Shown here one piece after another: positions 8,540 through 15,947 of a DNA stretch of 64,000 nucleotides. Source of the DNA: Mangrovimicrobium sp033283385 (lineage in GTDB: Bacteria; Pseudomonadota; Gammaproteobacteria; Pseudomonadales; Halieaceae). The notes under the pieces were generated by a model. The model made no database searches. It was not told the origin of the DNA and worked only from the letters and a program-made list of their open reading frames with translations. The stretch lies in the NCBI GenBank assembly GCA_033283385.1, contig JAWMQQ010000002.1, positions 1 through 64,000 of the forward strand. Reading direction: 5' to 3'. The number at the start of each line of letters is the position of its first letter. The first letter of the stretch is position 1. Both the position numbers and the translations under genes were made by a program.

Positions 8540-10105
8540 ATGTTCGAGATCAAACCCGGTCGAGTCGCGACCGTCAAAAACGATGTGCTGTCCGGGATCA
8601 CGGTAGCCCTTGCCCTGGTCCCCGAGGCTGTCGCCTTCGCTTTCGTCGCCGGGGTCGGGCCGCTGGTGGGCCTGTACGCCGCCTTCATGGTCGGCCTGAT
8701 TACCGCCTGTATCGGCGGCCGCCCGGGGATGATCTCCGGCGCTGCCGGCGCGCTGGCCGTGGTCATGGTGAGCCTGGTGGCCGGGCACGGCGTGGAATAC
8801 CTGTTCGCCGCGGTGGTCCTGATGGGCCTGCTGCAGATCGCCGCCGGCGCGCTGCGCCTGGGCAAGTTCATCCGCATGGTGCCGCACCCGGTGATGCTGG
8901 GCTTCGTAAACGGGTTGGCGATCGTGATTTTCCTCGCCCAGCTGCAACAGTTCGGTGTCGCCGGGGAGCCGGGCTGGCTGCACGGGACATTCATGGAAGG
9001 CAGCATCATCGACGTGGCCTGGCTGCAGGGAGTACAGCTGTACCTGCTGCTGGGACTGGTGGCGCTGACCATGGCGATCATCCACTTCCTGCCGCGGCTG
9101 ACCAATGCCGTGCCCTCGTCGCTGGCGGCGATCGTCGTGGTGAGCCTGCTGGTCCTGGGTTTGGGGCTGGATACCCGGGTGGTCGGCGATATCGCCTCGA
9201 TCAAGGGCGGTCTGCCCACATTCCATATTCCCGCGGTGCCGCTGAACTGGGAGACGCTCACCATCATCTTCCCCTATTCCGTGATTCTCGCCGCCATCGG
9301 CCTGATCGAGTCGCTGCTGACATTGCGGCTGGTCGATGAAATTACCGAGACCCGCGGCCGCGGCAACCGGGAGTGCGTCGGCCAGGGCGTGGCCAACACG
9401 GTGACCGGCCTGTTCGGCGGCATGGGCGGCTGCGCGATGATCGGCCAGAGCATGATCAACGTGAACTCCGGCGGCCGCGGCCGGCTCTCGGGCATCACCG
9501 CCGCGCTGAGCCTGCTGGCGTTCATCCTCGTGGCCTCGCCGCTGATCGAGCAGATTCCGCTGGCGGCGCTGATCGGGGTGATGTTTATCGTGGTGATCGG
9601 CACCTTCGAGTGGAGCAGCTTCCGCGTCCTGCGCAAGGTGCCCAGGAGCGACGCGCTGGTACTGGTGCTGGTTTCCGCGGTGACCGTGGCGACGGACCTG
9701 GCCATCGCCGTGGTGGTGGGGGTGATCGTCTCCGCGCTGGTGTTCGCCTGGGAGCACGCCAAGCACATCCGGGTCGAGGCGCGGGAGGACCACGAGGGCT
9801 CCACCGTCTACGCCGTGGGCGGCCCGCTGTTCTTCGGCTCGGTGACCTCCTTCCTGGAGCAGTTCGACCCTGCCCAGGACCGCGACGACGTGATTATCGA
9901 CTTCGCCTTCTCGCGGGTCTGCGACCACTCCGGCCTGGAAGCCATCGACACCCTCGCCGACCGCTACCTCAGCGCCGGCAAGACCCTGCACCTCGTGCAC
10001 CTCTCTCCCGAGTGCAAGCAACTCCTGCGCAAGGCCGGCAACCTGGTCGAGGTCAACGTCATCGAAGACCCCCGCTACTTCGTCGCCGAGGACGCCCTCG
10101 GCTGA
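8540..10105 (+). CDS. SulP-family anion permease with STAS domain
   Basis: A 521-residue SLC26/SulP transporter. Many hydrophobic segments occupy residues 1-390, beginning with the family region VLSGITVALALVPEAVAFAF and including SIIDVAWLQG and GGMGGCAMIGQSMINVNSGG. The last 120 residues form a soluble STAS domain (DRDDVIIDFAFSRVCDHSGLE). Family members carry sulfate, bicarbonate or dicarboxylates across the inner membrane; the substrate is not evident. The ATG at 8540 follows GAGAGCTGGCCA and starts directly at the conserved N-terminus. The gene is isolated and converges on fpr, with 12 bp between the stops. Confidence 0.92.
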   Translation: MFEIKPGRVATVKNDVLSGITVALALVPEAVAFAFVAGVGPLVGLYAAFMVGLITACIGGRPGMISGAAGALAVVMVSLVAGHGVEYLFAAVVLMGLLQIAAGALRLGKFIRMVPHPVMLGFVNGLAIVIFLAQLQQFGVAGEPGWLHGTFMEGSIIDVAWLQGVQLYLLLGLVALTMAIIHFLPRLTNAVPSSLAAIVVVSLLVLGLGLDTRVVGDIASIKGGLPTFHIPAVPLNWETLTIIFPYSVILAAIGLIESLLTLRLVDEITETRGRGNRECVGQGVANTVTGLFGGMGGCAMIGQSMINVNSGGRGRLSGITAALSLLAFILVASPLIEQIPLAALIGVMFIVVIGTFEWSSFRVLRKVPRSDALVLVLVSAVTVATDLAIAVVVGVIVSALVFAWEHAKHIRVEAREDHEGSTVYAVGGPLFFGSVTSFLEQFDPAQDRDDVIIDFAFSRVCDHSGLEAIDTLADRYLSAGKTLHLVHLSPECKQLLRKAGNLVEVNVIEDPRYFVAEDALG

Positions 10106-10117
10106 TTCCGGGTTGGG

Positions 10118-10891
10118 TCAGGTTTCGACGAAGGCGCGCTCGATGACGTAGTGGGCCTGCTGGCCGTGGCGGGATTCGCGAAAGCCGCGGCTGTCGAGCA
10201 GCGCGGTGATGTCCTTCAGCATGCTCGGGCTGCCGCAGATCATGAAGCGGTCGTCCTCGGGGTTGATGCGCGGCAGGCCGATGTCCTTTTCCAGCTTGCC
10301 GATTTTCAGCAGGTCCGTCAGGCGGCCGTTGTTGACATATTTCTCGCGGGTGACCGTGGGGTAGTAGACCAGCTTGTCCTTCACGATATCGCCCAGGTAC
10401 TCGTGGTTGGGCAGGTGCTCGGTGATCATCTCCTGGTAGGCGAGCTCCTCCACCTCGCGGCAGCCGTGGGTGAGGATGACCTTGTCGTAGCTCTCGTAGA
10501 TTTCCGGGTCGCGGATGATGCTCAGGAACGGCGCCAGGCCGGTGCCGGTGGCGATCAGGTACAGGTGCTTGCCCGGCAGCAGGTTGTCGTTCACCAGGGT
10601 GCCGGTGGCCTTGCTGTTGACCAGCACTTCGTCGCCCGGCCGGATGTTCTGCAGCTTCGAGGTGAGCGGGCCGTCGGGCACCTTGATGCTGAAGAACTCC
10701 AGCTCGTCCTCGTAATTGGCGCTGGCCATGCTGTAGGCGCGCAGCAGCGGCTTGCCCTCGTGCTCCAGGCCGATCATGGTGAAGTAGCCGTTCTTGAAGC
10801 GAAAGCCCTTGTCGCGGGTGGTCTTGAAGCTGAACAGGCGGTCGGTCCAGTGGTGGACTTCGGTGACCTGTTCGCGCAGCAGGTTGGCCAT
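10118..10891 (-). CDS. fpr: Ferredoxin/flavodoxin-NADP+ reductase
   Basis: A 257-residue bacterial-type FNR. The FAD-binding region includes LLRAYSMASANYED, and the NADP-binding region starts with LIATGTGLAPFLSIIRDPE and includes VILTHGCREVEELAYQ and FMICGSPSMLKD. It ends ERAFVET, typical of subclass IA enzymes. It exchanges electrons between NADPH and ferredoxin or flavodoxin in the cytoplasm and is usually induced by oxidative stress. It is divergent from a LysR gene in the same arrangement as fprA-finR in Pseudomonas. Confidence 0.96.
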   Translation of the reverse strand: MANLLREQVTEVHHWTDRLFSFKTTRDKGFRFKNGYFTMIGLEHEGKPLLRAYSMASANYEDELEFFSIKVPDGPLTSKLQNIRPGDEVLVNSKATGTLVNDNLLPGKHLYLIATGTGLAPFLSIIRDPEIYESYDKVILTHGCREVEELAYQEMITEHLPNHEYLGDIVKDKLVYYPTVTREKYVNNGRLTDLLKIGKLEKDIGLPRINPEDDRFMICGSPSMLKDITALLDSRGFRESRHGQQAHYVIERAFVET

Positions 10892-10994
10892 GGTGATACC
10901 TCAAAGTGTCTGTGAGACGACACTCTACGCGCTGGCCATATATTTGTTAAACGGATATATTGGATAATATATATCGGAAATACAGATATAAGCC
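10892..10994. promoter_or_regulatory. Divergent promoter region of fpr and its LysR neighbour
   Basis: This 103-bp gap is much more AT-rich than its surroundings next to the LysR start. It contains overlapping near-palindromes such as ATATATTGGATAATATAT. LysR-type regulators commonly bind such sites; exact operators and start sites cannot be fixed by eye. Confidence 0.5.
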
Positions 10995-11879
10995 ATGCAC
11001 TTTACCCTGCGCCAGCTCGAGGTCTTCCTCGCCACCGCGCGCCACGAGAACGTCAGCCGCGCCGCGGCGGAGCTGGCCATGTCCCAGTCCGCGGCCAGCG
11101 GGTCGCTGCGCGAGCTGGAGCAGCAGTTCGGCGTCAAGCTGTTCGACCGCCTGGGCAAGCGCCTGCAGCTGTCCGAACTGGGCCGCGAACTGCGCCCGCA
11201 GGCGGAAAACCTGCTGGCGCGCGCCCTGGCCTTCGAGCAGGCCATGCGCGGCGCTGAGGCGGCGGGCTCGCTGCGCATCGGCGCCACCCTGACCATCGGC
11301 AATTACCTCGCGGTGGGCATGATCGCCGCCTTCCGCGAGCGCTACCCGGGCGCCGACCTGTCGCTGCACGTGGCCAATACCGAGTCCATCGTGCACAAGG
11401 TGGCGGAGTACGAGCTGGATATCGGCATGATCGAGGGCGAGATGCACCACCCGCGGCTGGAGACCCTGCACTGGCGGGAGGACGAGCTGCAGGTGTTCGC
11501 GGCCCCCGGGCATCCACTGGCGCGCAAGCGCAAAGTGACCGACGAGGAGTTGCTGCGCGAAGCGTGGATCGTGCGCGAGCGCGGCTCGGGTACCCGCCAG
11601 ACCTTCGAGCGCGCCATGCACGGCATACTGCCGGAACTGGATATCCGCATGGAGTTGCAGCACACCGAGGCGATCAAGCGCGCGGTGGAGGCCGGCCTCG
11701 GGGTCAGCTGTCTCTCCGCGATCACCCTGCAGGAGGCTTTCGCCCGCGGCTCACTGGTGCCCCTGCGCGTCCCCGACCGGGACTTCACCCGCCAGTTCAA
11801 CCTCATCGTCCACCGCGAGAAATTCCACAGCCATACCCTGCGCGACTGGCTGGCCCTCTGCCGCGAAACCGGCGCATAA
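10995..11879 (+). CDS. LysR-family regulator, FinR-like
   Basis: A 294-residue LysR regulator. The N-terminal helix-turn-helix reads MHFTLRQLEVFLATARHENV with AAAELAMSQSAASGSLRELE, followed by the effector domain (LRIGATLTIGNYLAVGMIAA). It is divergent from fpr. In Pseudomonas the gene in this position, finR, activates fpr under redox stress; equivalence here is inferred from synteny, not shown. A strong bidirectional terminator follows directly after the stop. Confidence 0.9.
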   Translation: MHFTLRQLEVFLATARHENVSRAAAELAMSQSAASGSLRELEQQFGVKLFDRLGKRLQLSELGRELRPQAENLLARALAFEQAMRGAEAAGSLRIGATLTIGNYLAVGMIAAFRERYPGADLSLHVANTESIVHKVAEYELDIGMIEGEMHHPRLETLHWREDELQVFAAPGHPLARKRKVTDEELLREAWIVRERGSGTRQTFERAMHGILPELDIRMELQHTEAIKRAVEAGLGVSCLSAITLQEAFARGSLVPLRVPDRDFTRQFNLIVHREKFHSHTLRDWLALCRETGA

Positions 11880-11880
11880 A

Positions 11881-11932
11881 AAAAGCGGGGTCGGGTCCAA
11901 CTCTCCGCAAAGTTGGACCCGACCCCGCTTTT
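11881..11932. terminator. Bidirectional intrinsic terminator with 22-bp perfect arms
   Basis: Arm AAAAGCGGGGTCGGGTCCAA(CT) at 11881-11902 is perfectly complementary to 11911-11932, with an 8-nt loop. A-rich and T-rich ends give U-tracts on both strands, so it can end both the LysR gene and the convergent aminotransferase gene. The arm sequence resembles the GGGGTCAGA inverted repeat at 58721-58756. Confidence 0.85.
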
Positions 11933-11944
11933 CATTCGGGTCGA

Positions 11945-13324
11945 TCAGGCCTTGAAGTGACTCGCCGTCAGGTCCAGGGCGCGGCCGAGCATCTCGACCA
12001 GGGCGTCCAGTTCATCGGTGCTGCTCACCAGCGGCGGGGCCATGATCATGGCGTCGCCGGTCTGGCGCACCATCAGGCCGATCTCGTTGGCGGTGTTGCG
12101 GCAGAACACGGCGGCCTCGTTCTTCGGCGCCAGGCGCTCGCGGGTCGACTTGTCGCGCACCAGTTCGATGGCGGCGAACATGCCGCGGCCGCGTACCTGG
12201 CCGACGATGGGATGCTCTTCCAGTTCCTTCAGCCGCGACTGCAGGTGCGGTGCCAGGGTGTTGGCAGCGTTCTCGATGACGTTGCTCTCGCGCAGGATTT
12301 TCAGTGTCGCGAGGCCCGCTGCGGCGGCGGCCGGGTGGCCGGAGTAGGTCAGGCCGTGGGTAAACTCGCCTTCCTTCGACAGCAGTACATCCGCGACCTT
12401 GTCGCTGATCATCACTCCGCCCAGCGGCTGGTAACCGTTGGTGACGGCCTTGGCGAAGGTCATCAGGTCCGGGCGCAGGCCGTAGGTCTGGGAGCCGAAC
12501 CACTTGCCGGTGCGGCCGAAGCCGCAGATGACCTCGTCGGCGATCAGCAGGATGTCGCGCTCGTCGCAGATGCGCTGGATTTCCGGCCAGTAGCTGTCCG
12601 GCGGGATGATCACGCCGCCGGCGCCCTGCACCGGCTCGGCGATGAACGCGGCGACATTCTCCTCGCCCAGCTCGTCGATCTTCTGCTCCAGCTGGCGGGC
12701 GACGCGGATGCCGAAGGCGTCCGGGTCCTCTCCCGGCTCGCTCACCTCGAACCAGTGGGGCTGGTCGATGTGGTGGACGTAGTCCAGGCCGTTGGTCTGC
12801 TCGTGCATGCCCTTCATGCCGCCCAGGGAGGCGGCGGCGATGGTGGAGCCGTGGTAGGCGTTGCGACGGCTGATGACCAGCTTCTTCTCCGGGCGGCCCT
12901 GTACCTGGTAGTAGCGGTTCACCAGGCGCAGGTTGGTGTCGTTGGCTTCGGAGCCGGAGTTGGTGAAGAAGACGTGGTTGAAGCGCTCCTCGGTCACCTC
13001 GACCAGCGCGCGGGCCAGCTCGATGGCCGGCTGGTTGGAGCACTGGAAGAAGTTGTTGTAGAACGGCAGCGTCTGCAACTGTTCGGTGATCGCCTCGACG
13101 ATGGCGGTATGGCTGTAACCCAGGTTGCAGCACCACAGGCCGGACATGCCGTCGAGCATGCGATGGCCATCCGATGTATAAATGTAGATGTGCTCGGCGC
13201 GCGAGAACACGCGGCCGCCGGTCTGCGAGTAGTGCCGCAGATCGGTGAAGGGGTGGAAGTGGTGGGCCTGGTCCAGCTGCTTGAGCTGGGCGGTTTCGGC
13301 CTGCATATTCACCTGCATATTCAT
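11945..13324 (-). CDS. Class III aminotransferase, putrescine-pyruvate (SpuC-like) type
   Basis: A 459-residue PLP enzyme of the omega-aminotransferase family. Seen are FFTNSGSEANDTNLRLVNRY (phosphate-binding region), SRRNAYHGST, LIADEVICGFGRTGKWFG with the PLP-contacting Asp, and FAKAVTNGYQPLGG with the Schiff-base Lys. It moves the amino group of a terminal amine such as putrescine to pyruvate or another keto acid. The start is the ATG at 13322-13324; a second ATG lies five codons in. It is divergent from a gamma-glutamylputrescine-synthetase-like gene, matching the Pseudomonas spuC-spuI pairing for polyamine use. The substrate is inferred from this context. Confidence 0.9.
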   Translation of the reverse strand: MNMQVNMQAETAQLKQLDQAHHFHPFTDLRHYSQTGGRVFSRAEHIYIYTSDGHRMLDGMSGLWCCNLGYSHTAIVEAITEQLQTLPFYNNFFQCSNQPAIELARALVEVTEERFNHVFFTNSGSEANDTNLRLVNRYYQVQGRPEKKLVISRRNAYHGSTIAAASLGGMKGMHEQTNGLDYVHHIDQPHWFEVSEPGEDPDAFGIRVARQLEQKIDELGEENVAAFIAEPVQGAGGVIIPPDSYWPEIQRICDERDILLIADEVICGFGRTGKWFGSQTYGLRPDLMTFAKAVTNGYQPLGGVMISDKVADVLLSKEGEFTHGLTYSGHPAAAAAGLATLKILRESNVIENAANTLAPHLQSRLKELEEHPIVGQVRGRGMFAAIELVRDKSTRERLAPKNEAAVFCRNTANEIGLMVRQTGDAMIMAPPLVSSTDELDALVEMLGRALDLTASHFKA

Positions 13325-13464
13325 AAGCTCCTGCTACCTCGCGGCGACACGCAGCCCCGGGGCTCTACCCGCAAGTAGGTATAGCTAGGTCGGGGACTTG
13401 GATGTTTAATAGTCTGTCATAGACACCGTTACAGGAAATTACCCCGAAGGGGGTGTTTTGGAAA
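13325..13464. promoter_or_regulatory. Divergent control region, aminotransferase / glutamine synthetase-like
   Basis: This 140-bp gap separates two divergent polyamine-type genes. Near its right end, ACCCC-GAAG-GGGGT at 13441-13454 can form a short hairpin that includes the AAGGGGG stretch expected to act as Shine-Dalgarno for the gene at 13465. This could limit translation. No promoter hexamers are clear enough to assign. Confidence 0.4.
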
Positions 13465-14835
13465 ATGACTCAAGCGAGCCCCCGCATGGCAGACAATGAA
13501 GCACTCCTGGAGACCTTTCTCCAGGAGCATCCCGAGATCGAGATGTTCGAGGTAATGCTGCTCGACCTCGGGGGGAACCTGCGCGGCAAGTGGGTCACGC
13601 CGGACAAGATGGCCGGCGTGATGGACGGCCAGATGAAACTCCCCGTGACCACCCTGGCGCTGGACGCCTGGGGCCGCGACATCGAGCACCTGGTCTACGA
13701 CAAGGGCGACGGCGACGGCTGGCTGGTCCCGGACCCGCGCACTCTCGCACCGGTGCCCTGGAGCCAGCGCCCCGGCGGACAGGTGCTGGTCTCCATGTAC
13801 GAGGTGGACGGCGAGCCCTGCGGCTACGACCCCCGAGGCATCATCCAGAACCTGGTCAAGCGCCTGGCCGGGCACGGCTACACCGCGGTGATGGCGACGG
13901 AGATGGAATTCAACCTGGTGCGCGATCACCGCGATGCCATGGGCCGCCCGATCCACTCGCAGGAGGACAGCGTCGGTGGCTCGGTCGGCGCCGGCCAGAC
14001 CTACGGCATCGAGAGCATGGCGGAAGTGGCGGAGCTGATGCACGAGATCCGCGACGCCTGCGACGCCCAGGGCCTGCCCATCGATACCCTGACCAAGGAA
14101 GCGGCGCCCTCCCAGTACGAGATCAACCTCTACCACACGGACGACGCGCTGGTCGCCGCCGACCAGGCGGTGATGTTGCAGCGCCTGATCCGCGGGGTCG
14201 CGCGCAACCACGAACTGCTGGCCACCTTCATGGCCAAGCCCTTCGGCGACATCGCCGGCAACGGCATGCACGTGCACTGCTCACTGCTGGACGCCGAGGG
14301 CAACAACGCCTTCGACGACGGCACCGGCGCCGGCACGCCGCTGCTGCGCCAGGCTATCGCCGGCTGCCTGGCAACCATGGCCGACAGCATGTTGCTGTTC
14401 GCTCCCACGCTGAACTCGTACCGCCGCTTCACCCGCGGCACCCACGCGCCGCTGGCGCCGAGCTGGGGCTATGAAAATCGCACGGTGGCCGTTCGCGTAC
14501 CGGCGGACTCCTACGCCGCGACCCGCCTGGAACACCGTGTCGCCGGTGCCGACGCCAACCCCTACCTGGTGGTTGCCGCCCTGCTGGCGGGCATCCTCTA
14601 CGGTATCGAGAACGACCTCGAGGTACCCGAGCCGATGGAGGGCAATGCCTACGAGCAGCTGGAACCGAGCCTGCCGCAGCACTGGTCCGACGCGTTCAAG
14701 CACTTCGCCGGTTCGTCCTTTGTCACCGAGTACTTCGGCAGGGAGTTCCAGGACGTCTACGCCGCCCTCAAGCAGCAGGAGATGGACGAGTTCGACTTCC
14801 ACGTCACGCCGCTGGAGTACGACGCGGGCCTCTAG
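13465..14835 (+). CDS. Glutamine synthetase family protein, gamma-glutamylputrescine synthetase (PuuA/SpuI)-like
   Basis: A 456-residue member of the glutamine-synthetase superfamily. The catalytic domain shows MATEMEFNLV (metal-binding Glu), GIESMAEVAELMHEIRDAC, EAAPSQYEINLYHTDD, GNGMHVHCSL, and NRTVAVRVP with RLEHRVAGADANPYLV. PuuA-type enzymes join glutamate to putrescine using ATP, the first step of the glutamylated putrescine pathway. The short N-terminal region with MFEVMLLDLGGNLRGKWV fits PuuA better than GlnA. The ATG at 13465 is preferred (AAGGGGG 11 nt upstream); a GTG at 13453 and an ATG at 13486 are alternatives. It pairs with the divergent aminotransferase. Confidence 0.9.
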   Translation: MTQASPRMADNEALLETFLQEHPEIEMFEVMLLDLGGNLRGKWVTPDKMAGVMDGQMKLPVTTLALDAWGRDIEHLVYDKGDGDGWLVPDPRTLAPVPWSQRPGGQVLVSMYEVDGEPCGYDPRGIIQNLVKRLAGHGYTAVMATEMEFNLVRDHRDAMGRPIHSQEDSVGGSVGAGQTYGIESMAEVAELMHEIRDACDAQGLPIDTLTKEAAPSQYEINLYHTDDALVAADQAVMLQRLIRGVARNHELLATFMAKPFGDIAGNGMHVHCSLLDAEGNNAFDDGTGAGTPLLRQAIAGCLATMADSMLLFAPTLNSYRRFTRGTHAPLAPSWGYENRTVAVRVPADSYAATRLEHRVAGADANPYLVVAALLAGILYGIENDLEVPEPMEGNAYEQLEPSLPQHWSDAFKHFAGSSFVTEYFGREFQDVYAALKQQEMDEFDFHVTPLEYDAGL

Positions 14836-14845
14836 CCAGAGGGCT

Positions 14846-15805
14846 CTAGCGAATCTCCCAGTCGAGCAGGATCGACTGCCCGCTGACATCGGCACCCTGG
14901 TTCCACTGGTAGCCGATACTCAGGGATTTGATCCAGTAGCCGTGTTTCGAGAAATCCAGTGCGAGCGAGTACCCAGCCTGGTAGAAGTGCGTAAACCCGA
15001 GCGCGTCCCTGTTATCGCCGAGAAATGCGGTGGCCCCGGCCCCGACGATGCCAAACACCGGGAATTCGCCGACGCTGAACCCCCAGGGGTGGCGGTATTC
15101 GCCGAGTATCGAGACGACGTGGGTGTTCTCCTCGAATGCGGGGAAATCCCGGGATTCGCCGAAACTGTCCGAGTGCGCGAAGGTATAGCGGGTCTTCACC
15201 GACACGCCGCGGGAGAGTTCGGGCTGGTTCCGGTAATCCAGGCCCAGGCGCAGGTCGTAGATGGCCGCATTGGTTTTCCAGTTGGTGATGATCCCGTCCA
15301 GGATAGGCTGGACGGATTCGATCGTGGGCCCCTGGAAATCCGTGTCGTTTTCCAGGTGGGTGACGCCGGCCCCCGCGAGCGTCAGGACGGACCAGCGGTC
15401 GTCCAGGGGGAAGACCAGCCCCGCACCCAGCATGCCGCTGTCCGCCGACCACCGTGCATCGAGGTACTCGCCCGCAAACACCTCGGGCCTCTCCTCGTAG
15501 CTGGAGTGGCTAAGCAGGCCGCGCAGGGCCACCCGCCAGGGGCGTCCCGCAACCGGGAGCTCCCAGTGGAACGGCAGCTTCGCGATATCGAATTTGCCGC
15601 CACCGGGGTCGTCGAGCTCCAGCCGCGACAGGCTGATGGCAGGGTCGATGAACATGTTGATGAGCTGGGCATAGCCGGCGCCGACGTCGGAGGCAGCGAC
15701 ATAGTCGGAGAACTCCCCGCGCGCGTCGCCGAGCGAGGCGTCCTGGCCGGCTGCCGGCGCCGCGAAAGCGAGCGCGGCAAGGTATGTCGGGCCGTTTCTG
15801 ATCAT
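14846..15805 (-). CDS. Outer-membrane beta-barrel protein, function unknown
   Basis: A 319-residue precursor with a signal peptide (LAALAFAAPAAGQ). The rest alternates hydrophobic and polar residues with many Gly and aromatic positions, for example RWSVLTLAGAGVTHLEND and FYQAGYSLALDFSKHGYW, and ends in a barrel-type C-terminus (SILLDWEIR). It looks like a solitary autotransporter-like barrel lacking a passenger domain. It converges on the glutamine-synthetase-like gene with 10 bp between the stops. No enzymatic motif was seen and the role is unknown. Confidence 0.75.
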   Translation of the reverse strand: MIRNGPTYLAALAFAAPAAGQDASLGDARGEFSDYVAASDVGAGYAQLINMFIDPAISLSRLELDDPGGGKFDIAKLPFHWELPVAGRPWRVALRGLLSHSSYEERPEVFAGEYLDARWSADSGMLGAGLVFPLDDRWSVLTLAGAGVTHLENDTDFQGPTIESVQPILDGIITNWKTNAAIYDLRLGLDYRNQPELSRGVSVKTRYTFAHSDSFGESRDFPAFEENTHVVSILGEYRHPWGFSVGEFPVFGIVGAGATAFLGDNRDALGFTHFYQAGYSLALDFSKHGYWIKSLSIGYQWNQGADVSGQSILLDWEIR

Positions 15806-15947
15806 TGGCTATCGGGCTGTCTTGTCGATGCAGCGGGGCGCATTCTACCCCTTTGGGGGAGTATAGTACCGAGCCTGCGGGCCCGCGGATTGACTTTGGC
15901 TTTCGCTCTGGCCTATCGTCAAAAATTGGATTCACAGGGGGAGTTCC

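Noticed and set aside
7244..10021. Very long minus-strand open frame opposite pldA and the SulP gene
   Set aside because: It is His/Gln/Arg-rich antisense of GC-rich genes, and both plus-strand genes have clear domains.
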